Positions 1 through 13,000 of a DNA stretch of 64,000 bases are shown here, piece by piece (positions within the stretch are counted from its first letter, which is position 1; each line of letters opens with the position of its first letter). The notes below the pieces were generated by a model that was not told the origin of the DNA, searched no databases, and worked only from the letters and a program-made list of their open reading frames with translations. The translations under genes were made by a program, and so were the position numbers. This DNA is from Aquila chrysaetos chrysaetos. Its lineage: Eukaryota > Chordata > Aves > Accipitriformes > Accipitridae. The stretch is from the NCBI RefSeq assembly GCF_900496995.4, contig NC_044009.1, positions 8,278,001 to 8,342,000 on the forward strand, in the 5' to 3' direction.

Positions 1-3000
1 TGACAACAGTGTGAAACCACCACAACAGCAAGACAGCCTGCAGTTGCAACACATCAGCTCAGGAAAACAAAACTCCCAAGGAGCCCCACGTTCATCCTGA
101 CTCACCGACTTGTCCAAAATCTGCAACCTGCCCTCTACTCATTTGGATATTTACTTCCTTTTTTATGAAAAGCCAGCTAGCGCCTCTTTGCCCTTAGTGA
201 AGACAAGGACCTAATTTTGGACACACCTTAAGACGGCAGTAAGGTCATTTGCTGGAGAACTTGGCATGACTTTCTGTCCTATGAAAAGCAAGGAGGAAAA
301 AAAAACAGTCAACAAGGCTATCACAAAACAAATTTAAGACTTTTTTCATCCCCTGTTCTAACTTGATGAATGGATTTAATACCTCTGTAAGCCTCGCAAG
401 GACTGGTAAGTTCTCAACAGGCGAGTCTGCTTTCTTGCAGTCTGCAAGAAAGGCCTCTAGGATTACTCTAAATTCCTTTGGTCCAATGATAAAGTAAGGA
501 CAAGAAATACCAAAAGCCAACGTCATTTTGGAACAGCTCAGCAACAACAGAAGCTGCTCTCATCAAATGACAAATAAACACAGCCAGGACCTCTGAAGAA
601 ACTTCAGAGAAGAAACAGTGCCAGAAAGGCTCAGCAGATGACAGAATTTTGTAACCAAGTGACATCAACTTATCTTTCTAACACAGCTCTGTGTATAAAA
701 ACACTTAATAGAAGCTTGGTCCAAATCTACGCTCTTCGCAGCTTTTCATTAAGTTTCTTTGAAATAATTATATAGGCATTTCCTCGTCCAGCGTGGCGTC
801 AACAAGCTGCCACCTCAAGTGCACGCAAAGAGCCGGAACAGCCGGAGGATTCATGAATCTTAAACTGTTGAGGAGCTGTCCTCCCCATGACTCAGTCTTG
901 GGGAAGAAGTAGGTGGCTGCAGACAAACATTGCTCGGTAACACCCCCGGTACACCGCAGAGGTGATGCCTGTGCTGCTTTACGGTGCTCAGTTAATCAGT
1001 ATTAGGAATAGAATTATTAAAGGAGATCTAGTGGAAAACAGAGATGCAAGCCACCACCAGACCCAGCACAACCATGTCCCCAGTTAGCCAGCCAACTCAT
1101 GAACCTACACCCAGTGCAAGGCTGACTTTCTCCAGGAACCAACTGAGACTCAAGGAGGCAGGACTCGCCTCGTGCCTTCCACACCTTTCTTTCCCTTCTG
1201 ATTCTGGGCAATTAATTTAATCCCCTCGCCCTAATCCCCCAACCAAATGTCGTCCCATGATCATCTTGGGTTTTATATTCTGCAAAACTAAGATTACCTT
1301 CCCGGAGACATTTGTGAAACACAGCACAAACAAGTCCTGTTACTGCGCAATATTCTAGACATTGCTTCAGCAAAGCATGAGCATAAATTTTACCTTCCCC
1401 CTCCTTTCAGAGGCTCCGAACTAAAAAGGCTAGTACCTAATCTATGAAAATACCGTCACTTAAAAATGATACAAATCAAGAAAGAAAACAGGAACAGTTC
1501 ATTCTGTAGCCTTACTTCTGTACTCTCCTAAAATAAAAATACATCTGGATAGAGATCTCTATATGCAAAACTGATTTAGTATAACCATCCATGTGTTTGC
1601 ATCCTAAGTGATCTCCAAGAACTATTAGAAGCAATAAAAGCCTGGGAACATATTTGAGACTTTTACTAGAAAAACAGGAGCACTATTACTTCCGACTCAA
1701 GCCTGTTCCTGCGGAAAGGCACTGCAAGACCTGCTGGTGTCAGACGTGGGGAAAAAGGCACCAGAAATGCTGCTGTCCTAGCAGCCATCACCCTAAATAG
1801 GCACAGAGGTTTTTCTTCTCAGTGCTCAAAGCCAGCACACCAGCAGCAATCTTCACTGCTCTCCCCTGTAAACAATCTGTAGAAGAGCTGACCAAAATCC
1901 CTCTACTCCACCTTAGTCCATAGGGGTGACGTACAGGGCAGAAAGCACAGATTTCACTCTCCCAGGCTGAATTTACACTCCCAGCTATCAAGACAAAACA
2001 TCTTGTAAACTGACCAAATATCTTCTAGAAGTTACTGAAAACAAACATGCACTCGCTGTTACACCAGTTTTTTGCAGAGCAACTCCTGAGAGCAGTTGTG
2101 TTTAAAATGCAAACCACTTATCCAGAAGGTATCCTATGCATCTCCGCAAAAACAGAAATCAGAACAAGGTGAAGCCAGATGAAGCACATTTTCCCCCCAA
2201 AAAAACCTTAACAGTTATTTGTCTTTCTCACACAGCTCTGATCTGGAACTTATTTCTAACAATTTTAAAGGACTACATTTGTTTCCTGAAGTCCGGGGCT
2301 TCTCCTGGACTTGGTTGCCACTCTGAATGTCTTAATTCTCCCAGAGAATAGGAGATGGCATACCAAAGTCACATGGTTCATAATTAAGAGGCTTTTACTC
2401 CTCTTTGCCCTTTAAAACACCAATAAAGGGACAAAGCCATGTTCTTTCAGGCAACTGGAAGAAAACACAGGGAAAAAAAAATATGGAAGGCCAGCACTTG
2501 TGCTGGGTACAACTGTTACTATATTTAGTCGCCTTGTTCTGCAAGCTGCCGAGCATCTGTTTCAATGATGGTGAATTACTTTTTTCCTGCTAGTCAAGAC
2601 AGCATTAATTAGATGAACCCAAATGATCCCTACCACCGCTTCCCTGAGCACCAAGCTCTTGTCTCCCATATCCTAACACAGATTTCCTGCTTATTCCATC
2701 CTAACAGTGGACCTCCAATCCTGACACCAATTGCTTTTGTATTCGGGAATGCCTTAATAACTAAGTTCAAAGAAAATAGCACACATTAGGAAGAAGTTTT
2801 TAAAAAGGGAGTATCTGGGTACAAAACTGAAAGGTCGTCAACAATTTCAACTTGTTAAAATGCACAGAAAATCATTCTTTTACAATCCCCTTTAATATCA
2901 AGGTAATAGATTAAAAAAAAGGGCTCTTAAGAAAAAAAGTAACACTGCTCATGTAAGCCAGCGCTTCTTGAGAGCAGCTTCAATATTCTCTAATTTGAGA

Positions 3001-6000
3001 GGAGAACTCGTGAGCGGAGAGCATTATTTCAATTCACACTAAACAAAACCAATCAGGAGCATTTTGCAAAAAAAATACACTTTCTGCAAAACACCTCTTT
3101 CATCTTAATTTGTCCCTTAAAAGAATTACTTGTGAGACTGCAAACCCAAGCAAGGTTCCCACAGTAACTGGTTAATTGAAGGGGGGGGGGGGGAAGCAGC
3201 AAACCCCTCACATTGACCACGCCTGTTGGGTTTTAAGTTTTAGTAGTCTTCCTTCAATTTTTGCCTCTTTAGAAACCGAACGGTTGTGTTTCTCAAACTT
3301 GCCCCTAGCACAGACTGTGCAACAGCAAGACCGCTTGTGTATAGGCTTTAATATGGAAATGACAATATTTCCTAAGCAAAGTGGAAAAACAAACACTCCC
3401 GTGGGTTGCACAGAGACTTCAGGGGTAACACGATTCCCAGTCGCACCCCAGCTGAGATTTTAGACACTATTTCCCCGAATTCTTCCTCCTGCTCCCGTGG
3501 CTCAGCCTCTCCGCATGCTCTTCACCCTATTCTCAGGCTGGGGGATGGGTGGGAACTGGGTTTCGCCAAGCCCAGCTCCATCTGAAAAGACTTTCTCTCC
3601 AAACTAAATTGTCCTTTTCGACGAGGAAGCCTTCCACATCCCACCTCCACGCTCAGGCAGCTGCCTTCCCTATGGATATACCCACCATGCCATGTAATCC
3701 TCCCGTAATGTGTCCCTTCCCCCAGGCGACTACCAGCATACAAAGGAAGCCCTGCTCCATTGTCCACCTACAGCACCTATACATTGAGCCTGAAACCCGG
3801 CTAAACATATACCCCTGTACCCCTTTTACAGCCACAAATATTTAGGTGTTTATATCCCCAAAAGGGCTACGGAGGCGGCATGTCATTTCCCCCCATGCAT
3901 TAGTACCTGCACCCACAGCCAAATGTTTTGAAGCATATGTTAACTGTGTTTACTTGCGCGAGATCAGCCTCACCCAAACACACAAATCCCAGTTAAAAAT
4001 CAGTTTTGAAAAACAGCGAGAAATTGCAGAAATGAGGGGGGTTTGCCTGGCTGCAAATCTCCTTCCCAAACCTCCGACTGAAACTCACAAAGGTAACAAC
4101 AACCAAAAAAAGGTAATTAACAATTCAGCGCCTGCCATTTTTTCCCATCCATCTCTAAGCAACAGTACCATAGCAACTTTTTTCCTGCTTTAATACATCT
4201 TACAAAAGGAGGAGGACTGGACAAAATAAGACCCAGGAACATCAAATTTCTACTTTTGAGTGCCTATCCCTTCAGCTAGCTATGCCTGGAATTAAACAAC
4301 CAACCCCAGAGCAGGTTTTCTTTCCCCCAAAACCCTGCCTTTGTACAACGCTGGGTCACATAACCTGGACTGACGGACAAGGCAAACCACCTCGAATGCA
4401 GAACCACCATCCCGCGCGCTGGCACAGATGAAACGGCAATTCTGGGCTCAGGGGAGAAAATAAAAGGGGAAGCTCAATTAAAACAGGGCAATTTCTGAGG
4501 GCTGATGATGCCAAGATGAGGCTTTGCTGCTGCTGCTGCAGCTCAGGCCAGGAAGATGGAGGAGACCCCCGGGGGGTTCCTCCCTGCACCCCGAGGTGAC
4601 CCCAGCTCAACCCCCCCACCCCAACCGGGGCCCTGCCGCCATTTTAGAGACCGGTTAGCACCACCCGCCCTTGCCGGGGCTGCTCTGTCACCGGGGCGGG
4701 GGGCTGCGAGCCCCCCCCCCAGCCCCCTCCACAGTGGCAGGCGAGCAGGAGCCGGGGCAGAGGTGGCCGGGGACCTTCCTTCCCCCCCCTCAGTGTCACC
4801 GCATCTATTTTTCCCATGGTGACTCATTATTAAGGACGCTCCGTCATTTTTCCAATGCAGGAAGATTAAAGGAAGCTTCAAAATCCTTTTTTTTGCGGGG
4901 GGAAAGGAACTAAAACAACCTGGCTGAAGGAGCCGTGAGCTGAGCAGCCACCCTGGGCTGGTTACCTTCTTTCTCCCCCTAAAAAAAAAAAAAAAAAGCT
5001 TCCAGCATGGGGTGCCGGGCATCAACTTTGTGCGAAAGCATTTCCCGAGGAAAAAGGTGTTGCTGAGGCAGTGGGGAAGAAGCCTCCTCCTCCTCCTCCT
5101 CTCCGCATGAAAAGACGAAGGGAGGAGGGAAAAAATACAACCATGCAAACAACTACTACTTCCTTATGAGCAGGCTTAATCTATGCAACAAAAAGAAGGG
5201 AAAAAAAAAAAAAACACAACAAAACACAACCACAATATAATAAGGAGTCCAGAGCGCTTCCCGCGTGGAGGGATCCAGTGTTTTCTTCGTGGGTTTGTGT
5301 GATTTATGTGGGTTTTGTTTGGGGGTTTTTTTGGTGGTTTTTTTTTTTTAAAGTCACGTTTTTGAAGCTGCGGGCGCTTCGGTTCCCACCGTTCGCTGCA
5401 CAGAGCGGCGCGGGCACGGCTGCACCTCGGGGGGTGGTGGGGGGGAACGCAGCATCCTCAGGGCCGGGGTGGCTCCAGATGGAGGAAAACACAGTAAAAA
5501 CGGGAGGGGAGGGATAAAAGAGAAAACTCCAAACGTTGAATAATTTAAAAAAAAAAAAAGCAACGGAGAAGCAAGATGGCCAGGCTTAAGACTGCCTCCG
5601 CGCACCCCCCTCGGCGTCAAATCCACTCCGTGCAGAAAGCCGAGCTTCGACACGCTGCTCCTCCGTCTTTCTGTGGTTTATTTTTAGTCGTTATTATTAT
5701 GTTTTTCTCCGCTCCGGCAGGTCTCCCCGCAGGTCCGTCCACGCCGCCTGCCCTCTGCGGACGATCCTCGGCACGGCGCGGGGGTTATTTACAGCTATTT
5801 CGTTTTCCTCCTCCTCTCCACAGGCCGCGGGAGTCACCGTCCCCCCACATTCCTCCCCCACCCCCTTTTTTTATGGGTTTGGGAGTTTTTCCCCCCCCCC
5901 TTATTTTCTAGGAGAAGAAGGGGGGAATGGCCTCCCCGGGGGAAGGGTGGAGAGATCGACCCGAAGGCGCGGGAAGGACCGGCGGAGAACATCCCCTCTC

Positions 6001-6025
6001 CCTCCCCCCCCCCCTCCCCACTCAC
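1..6025 (-). other. SPEN: SPEN intron 1 (5' part)
   Basis: This stretch lies immediately 3' (minus strand) of the SPEN exon 1 splice donor, so it is the beginning of SPEN intron 1, which continues past the window edge. I see no exon with family-level similarity in it. It holds a pure G run at 3181-3192, A and T homopolymers near 4981-4997, 5201-5215 and 5341-5350, and a short CCT tract near 5086-5100. From about 5.4 kb it becomes GC-rich and merges into the promoter CpG island. Open frames here are short and lack splice-compatible family similarity. Confidence 0.85.
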
Positions 6026-6760
6026 CGCTTGAAGTGCTCGATGATCTTCTCCTCACGCACGTTCTCCGGCAAGTTGCCCACCCAGAGGTGCCTGGTTTCC
6101 CGGACCATGCTGCGCGGCGCGGGGCGAGCCCGCCGCCCCTGCCCCGGCTCCCGGTCGCCGCCTCCCCCCGCGCAGCGCTGCCGGCCGCCGCTCGCCGCCC
6201 GCCGCCGCCTCCTCCGCCTCCTCCTCCTCCTCCTCGCCGCCCTCCGCCTCTTCCGCCGCGGGGCCCTGCCGCCCTCAGCGCCGCCGGCTGCCTCCCCCCG
6301 CGGCGGCGGCGGACGACACCATCCCCTCCGGGGGGGGCCCCCTGGCTGGCGGGCCGGCTGGCGGGCGGCGGGCTCCCCCTCCGCCGCGGGTTTTCTTCCT
6401 CCCTGTCTCCCCCCGCCGCGGCCCTCGCTCGCTCGCTCCCGCTTCCTCCTCCTCCTCCTCCTCCGTCAGCGGCAGCGCGGCGCCCCCCCCCCCCGCCGCC
6501 GCCTCCTCCTTCCCCCCCTCCGCGCTCCCGCTCCTCTGGCGGCTCCGCTCGCTCTTCCCCCCCCCCCCCCCCTTCCCTTCCCCGCGCCTCTCGCAGCGCC
6601 ACACGGGGGCCCCCGCGCAGGCGCACTGCGCCCTGGGGCGCGCGCCGCGGCCGCGGCCCCGGAGGCGGAGCGCGGGCGCGCAACGCCCCCTTCCCTCGCG
6701 GGGGGGGTGGGGCGGTGGGACTGCGCCTGCGCAGCGGGGCGGGGTGCGAGGCGCTAAATA
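5900..6760 (-). promoter_or_regulatory. SPEN: SPEN CpG-island promoter and 5' UTR
   Basis: This is an extremely CpG- and GCC-rich block surrounding the SPEN start codon. Two NRF1-like palindromes are visible: CGCGCAGGCGCA at 6614-6625 and its near-mirror TGCGCCTGCGCA at 6722-6733, each one mismatch from the NRF1 consensus. They lie about 500-625 bases upstream of the ATG. No TATA box is evident. The plus strand is C-rich across about 6000-6600 and turns G-rich after about 6690, so the transcript-sense strand is G-rich downstream of the presumed start site. The exact start site cannot be read from sequence. Confidence 0.8.
6026..6108 (-). CDS. SPEN: SPEN (SHARP/MINT) coding exon 1, start of RRM1
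   Basis: This exon encodes the first 27 codons plus two bases of SPEN, a very large nuclear RNA-binding corepressor that recruits SMRT/NCoR-HDAC3 through its SPOC domain and acts in Notch/RBPJ repression and Xist silencing. The translation starts MVRETRHLWVGNLPENVREE, matching the conserved vertebrate N-terminus. LWVGNL is the RNP2 motif of the first RRM, and the exon ends in FKR at an AAG-CG/gtgagt donor. The ATG at 6108 is chosen because it gives exactly this conserved start. The rest of the gene (RRM2-4, interaction domains, SPOC) lies beyond position 1. The exon sits inside a CpG island. Confidence 0.97.
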
Positions 6761-7070
6761 AGGGGGGGGGCTGCAATGCAAAACATAAAGGGGGGGCTGT
6801 GCAAAAAGTAAAGGGGGTGCATCGGAAAATGAGGGGAGGCTGTGCAAAAAGTAAAGGGGGTGCATTGCAAAATGAGGGGGGGCTGTGCAAAAAATAAAGG
6901 ACGGCCACACTACAAAAAATAAAAGGGGTGCATTGCAAAAAATAAAGGAGTGCTATGCAAAAAATGAAAGATGGCTGCATTGCAAAAAAACGGGGTGCTA
7001 TGCAAAAAATAAAGGGGGGGTTGCAATGCAAGCAAAAAAAAAAAACCCGGGGCTGCAATGCAAGTGCAAG
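6758..7070. repeat. ~30-bp minisatellite just upstream of the SPEN promoter
   Basis: About ten degenerate copies of a unit of roughly 25-32 bp follow the pattern G-run, then (C)TGCAATGCAAAA or (C)TGTGCAAAA, then a short A-run with ATAAAG. On the plus strand the array contains four exact AATAAA hexamers (near 6892, 6917, 6941 and 7003) plus AGTAAA, CATAAA and AATGAA variants. The purine-rich strand is the plus strand, antisense to SPEN. Frames through the array are open only because the unit lacks stops. I do not regard it as coding. Confidence 0.85.
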
Positions 7071-10000
7071 GTCCCACCAGCAGCCAGCACCCTGTTTGTA
7101 CCCTGGCTGCAGGCTCGTGGCACAGATGTGGCCAAAGAGGACAGGGAAACGCTCGGAGGGGATTCTCCCAGCCCGGGGGCGGGGGCCCTTGCTGGGCATC
7201 ACAGCCCCTTTACTGCCCGTAAAACCTACAACCCCCACCAAAAAATGGGGGCCGTAAGGATGTCCCCCACCCTGAGGCACAAACCGTCTTTACCCCCGGG
7301 GCAAAAGAAAACCCGGCTCGCTGCAATCGGCGAGAGCAAGTAAAAAATTAATTGAGGTGAAGGCGGATGAGGGCCCTGCGCTGCCTGGCTGTTTGGGAGC
7401 CTATAGCTCTGTTTATCTGTAACGGCTCCAAAGGTCAGAGCTATAGGTGACCCCGAGAGGGGCTGGCGATGCTGACCACAACAGCAAGCAGGGAGGGAGG
7501 TCACCGAATCCTCCTGGCTGCCCAAAATACTTCCCTGCACCGAAACGGGGAGGCCACGTCGCCCCGAGAACCGCGGGAAAGAAACTCCCACCGTTGGGGG
7601 GATTCGGCTGCGAGTCATCCCCTTTCTCCCCCACCGGGTTTTTGTAGAGCTCCTTAATTAAGACAGGGTGAACAAAATGCTCATTGCCAGTATCACCCTG
7701 TTTGCAGAAGTTAACTGACTCGCCTGTTGCACCCCATCCCTGCTCAAAAGGCGGCTCTGCAACGTGGAGCTAAATGTTTTTGAACCCAGAGGGTCTTGTT
7801 TGCCACCAAAATGTGCCCCTGCACAGATAAAAACACCTATTTCTATGACCAAAAAGGAAAATGCCCAAGCGATTACCGCCACGAAATTCCCAGCAGTTTG
7901 AGGTCAGGATAAAACGGAACATGCACCCAGGGCCGCGAATACTGGGGGTTTTTTTGAAGCCATTTAGCTGCTTTCACCACAGAGAGCAGACCGATAATTC
8001 AGTATTTTCCTTGGCCAAAGCCTCCTGACAGCGCTTTTCTATTGATTAAAACCACGTTTTATTTGTCGGGGCGAGTGGCGCTCGCTTTGCTGCCTTTGCC
8101 ACCCAGTCCGGCCAGACCCTGCCTGGGGCTGCTGTAACCTTCTGGCAATGACTCCACCTCAACGACTGGTCAAAGTCATCAAGCTATAGGTGGCTTAACA
8201 AACATGCAAATCTCTTGATTTAATCAGACCTCTGACGCACACTGACTCAAGCCTCAGCAGACCCGAGCCTTATCCCCAACTCTACCACTGCCGGGTGGCT
8301 GCAAGCCCATCCCTTCAGGGCCCTGTGCCTCAGTTTCCCCAGTGATGACAGGCATTACGCTGCTCCACCAAACTCAGATCTACTGATTAATAAAAAAAAC
8401 CCCAACAACTCTTTGCACACAAACCATCTATTATTCAAAACACGATGGAGCCACGTGCACACGAGAAAATGCCCTGCCAACGCGCTCCACCAGCACTTTC
8501 TACCGCACGTTTCTTCTCCGTGGAAATGGGCTTAGCTCTCTGTTTTAACTGGTCAGAAGCCCAAAGAGCAGTCGCTACGTGTCTATACCTTTAACGGGCT
8601 CTACAGGCATCCATTTCAGAGAGGAAGAAACACAAACCACGCATCAAACAGCTTTTCAATGCCGAATTCTCCCCTCTCCGATCGAGCATGCTTTGCTGCG
8701 GCAGTGTTGCCAACCGTTCTTCCCCTCCCTCCCTGCTAGGGTGGCACCTCCAAGGGACACGAGAAAACCACGCCGGCTCCCAGGTCCTTCAAAGAAACCT
8801 CACGCAGTGTCACTGCTGTCACATGGCCATCTTGCAGGCAGGCTGGCCGGGAGGGACATCCACGGACTGCAAACAAAGCCATCAACTCTGTTGACAGAAG
8901 AGACAGTTGAAATGAGTGCTTGAAGGGCTCTGTTTACACGAAAGCCAGCTGGAAGGGGAGCACGAAGCCCGGATGGTGACGCAAAACGAAGCTCTGGACC
9001 ATCCCAACACTTTTCAAACGCTTTGGGGGGAAACTGTTCCCAGTTGCAACACGCGACCGCACTGGCGATGCCGCTGTAACCGGATCCCTCCAACTCATTC
9101 GAAGATTTTAAAGAACACAGACCCAGGCTAGAGACCAGAGTGAGCATAACCTTCCTCTCAGCAGGCCAAAGGGGCCTCAACAACGGACCAGTCTTACGCG
9201 GCAGCAACCAGCGCCATCCTTGTCACTGCAGAAGGGACACGCGTTTGCGCCAGCCCACTGGTGACAACACGATGAGCACCCAGGGGTGAGACATGGACAT
9301 GCTTCCCTACTTGCTACCCTTCCCAGAGGGGCAAACAGCCGAGGAAGAGGAGACTTCATCTGCTCTCCATCACCTGATGGTCCTCAGCCTTTGGGACACG
9401 CAAGGGCAGGATCTGGTGCACTGCTCGGTGCAATTTAAATTAGTCAGGCCCGTGCGGTGGGTGTAGCCGAGAACCCAGCCATCTCCGGGCATCTCGGCCA
9501 ATCCCGCAGTTAAAACGTTTGGACGTTTCTTATCGGCACTTGGAGAGGATTAAAATACCAGGCCATATATTAATGAGGGAGCAGGTTATAAACCCATCAC
9601 AGCTTGAACACCACGCTCACGTCAAGAAAAGCAAAGCAAGAACAGGACAGATCAAAAGAGAGCCATTAAAGGCGTGAGAAAATGGTGCTGCCATATAAGG
9701 AGCTAATAAAGTTAGCAGCTCTCCAGTTTGGAGAAAAAAAAAGGGCAGGAGAATCGGAAAACATCCTTGGGGTCCACACAAACAGCCAGAGACAGCCTCA
9801 CTTCGAGGAGGAAATGTCAATAAATAGAAGCGAGCAGACAACGCTTGAAAAGGCAAGTTCGTACATTTTTCACGTGGCGTCTTACCCAAGTGGTGGAGCT
9901 CGCTGCCACGTGTCGCCAGGACTGCTTGCCAAACATTTAAAAAAAGCAAAGATTAGATACCGAACAAGGACAGCAACCAGAGCTATATTTGCTAAGACCG

Positions 10001-13000
10001 TAACTTCCTATACTTGGTTCTGGCTTAGCAATAGCTCTGCGTTTTGTGCTCGCAGTAGCGCAGCTGGAGGTGGGGAAGGGAGGCATTACACCTCTCCCCG
10101 TAGCTGGGGACACTGGCCAGCTGCATCAACCGGGGATTCGCATGGTTCCGAGCAGTCGCATTAGTGGCATGCAATGATTATCCCCACCAGTGTCCAGTAC
10201 GCGTCCAGCTTGCTTTGATTTTTACAGAAAAACAGTAGGTTACCCGGACAAGAGCCCTCAGACATCACCAGAAACACCCTGAGCTTTTCTTTGTTCAAGC
10301 CGGCCAGCTCCAGCCACCATCTTGTCATTATAAAATGTATTTACGTGCCTTTCCTGCTCATTGACTATATTTATTAAAATGACAGTATGGCAGCCACATA
10401 TAAAATTGCCAGCTAGGCTTTTATCTCATTTTTAAGCCAGCCTGAATTACTGGCCTAATTTTATTGCTTACCCATTACGTTTTATGCAATGGATAATTTT
10501 CTCCAAGAAGGAATTGGTGCTCTTTGATATTTGGGCTCATTTGTTGCCAAGACAGAGGATATTGGCTTGCACACTGATAACGCTTTGAACACGAAGCCTG
10601 GTTTTGGATCCTAAGCAACACAAAGTATAGGATTTATAGGATTAATAAAGCTATCGATTTCAGTTCTTTCCTCTTTGAGGGTTAGTGCTCCAACTCTTCA
10701 CGACGAGATGACTCTGTCCAGAAAACTCCCTTCATGTTTTTGAAACCCAGTATTTAGTAATTTATTTTCTAACGCTCTTCCCCGCTAGACTTGGTGGTGG
10801 TGTTCTTACCCACCCAGTACTGGGGATGGGAGCTGCCACAAAATACCGCCACTGTAGCCAGTGGGTTAGCACCAGTTACCTTCTGCAGCACAGGAGCCCC
10901 CTGGAATTTGGTTTACACTGAACCCATTTGTATATATATAAAAGCACACTTCTGTTTTCAAAATACTTTGCTATACAAAAACAGACGTTTCTTCAGCAGC
11001 AGAGTACAGTGCGATTGCTGAGCCACGCAACCAAAACACCATGTGCCATCACAGGACTGCAAAAGAGCTTACTCTGGCTTTCGGTGTAGTAGATATATTA
11101 GAATTAATACCTATTTTTTTGCCTGTTCTTGGGAAAAATTAGAAATATCACAGTGCTGGCTTCTGGCCTGCTTCCCCTTGCCCCCCAACTTCTGTGTGAC
11201 CATGTACCGAAGAGCTGTACCTGCTCACCTTGCAAGGGTTTTTCCCAAACACAGGGCATTTCATCAGCTAGACAGAGAGGACTTTGGTCTTCCAGGCTGC
11301 AAAATACTACATTTTAGGGGAAAAACAAAGAAAACAAAACCAAAAAAAGCCAGCCCCAGGTGACCTGATACCCAAACATGACAACTGCAAAGGATATAAA
11401 TCCCCTAGGACTGGATAGATCACTGTATCTTGTACTTCGCCATTTTTAACACCCAATTGTTGTATTACCTCTACATAAAGGCCCCGCATGCAATGCCCAG
11501 GAAAAATCACAGAAATTACACCAGACATGTTGCAGGACAAGGTTTTAACACAAAACCCACAGTGCAAACCTGTGAGCTAAAGGCTCACTCCCCATTGGAT
11601 TGATCGGCACACCCAGCACAAAATAAATACCAAGCCAGCCACCATCCACGCTTTTGTTTCATCAAACACCATTTTGATACTGAAGCAACTTGACGGTGTT
11701 TTAAACAAAGCAGACTGAATGCGCATTTATCACTCTCTCACTTCAGAGAAAAGTATAAAAGAAAAATACTTGTGCATCAAGACCTGCTGCACTCAAAAAC
11801 CTCTCCAGCAATACGGTGCAGAACAGTTTCTCAGCTAGCTTTGGCTTTCATTTTACCTCTGCAGATCTCACAATGCAGCTTTTTAACTCTCTGGGAAAAT
11901 AGGAAAGCTTGAAAGACTGCAGTTTCCCCCCTTACAGAGGAGGAGCGGAGGTTTCTACCGCTCACTTGCTTTTTGGCACCGGAAATTCAGGTTTTGTTTA
12001 GCTTGGAAATCTCATGGATGTAGTTCTAGTTACTCTTCAGTCCAAAGCAGAGGGTGGTAAAAGTTCAGTGCTCGCAAGGTAATTCTCACTCGTTTGTCCT
12101 GAACTGCCAAAGAAAAGTAATTCTGAGTCCCATAGGGTGTGCCAACCTGAAAAATGTGGAAACATCCCGAACAGCCAGCTTCTTGGTCCACCGTACCTCC
12201 ATGCCAGCGATGAGCACGAGGCGTATCTCCAAACCAACACATCCCTAATGAGAGAATAAAATTAATATCCCTGTCCACGCTGGTTTATTTCAAGTATAGA
12301 AGAGGCTTTAGGCACAGGAGCTATTGACAATTTTCACATACACCACACACTAACTTTCCCCAGCTCTCCACCACAGGGAGCACGGTATGAAACCTGGCCT
12401 GGACACCTCATACTTACCCTCCACTAAATTTCTGCCAGAAAAGCATGAAGTCATAGGTGTGCTACAAATCACAGCAGCAACCAGACTGCCTCACCGGCAC
12501 TGAAATCACTGCATTTCTCATAAGGTGCTGCTCCAGCATAGCAGGGCAGGGCCTCTCCGCTGGTCAGCCAGAGGCATTTATGCAACACCAATGCCAATAT
12601 TCTCATTAAGGGAAGCTAATGAGAAGTCACCAATACGTAACACTCCTTGCACACTAATGATTGCCAGGACTCTGCGCCTTGAAGTCACATGTGACCTAGG
12701 AGAGACCAGCACCAGGTGCTTTTTATTACCTTTTGCAACACAACAAAAGAAATTGCACCCAGTAAGGAAGCATTTTCCTTCTTCCCCATGAGCGAGCACG
12801 ACTTTGAGGAATCAAGTAATAAAACAGCAGCATCTCGTGGGAGCAAGTTCACAGAAAAAAAGAAAAAAAAATAGTTCAAGGGGACCCTGATCTTCACCAA
12901 CACAATTTAGCACGTTGCAACACTCCCTCTTATGTTTGCCCATTGCCCTTGCCTGAGCAAAATCAAGAGTAATATACTACCGTGTGTGGGGCTGTTTGCT

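Noticed and set aside
4543-5148. 201-codon minus-strand frame in SPEN intron 1
   Set aside because: Contains poly-A/T-encoded Phe runs and CpG-derived low complexity; no family similarity.
5901-7280. 459-codon minus-strand frame and overlapping 276-316-codon plus-strand frames over the SPEN CpG island
   Set aside because: They consist of low-complexity Arg/Pro/Gly/Ala from GC-rich and tandem-repeat DNA, are open in several frames at once, and overlap the true SPEN exon in another frame.
9691-9700. Perfect CArG box CCATATAAGG, suggesting SRF control
   Set aside because: CC(A/T)6GG is expected about four times by chance in 64 kb, and this one is far from any mapped start site.
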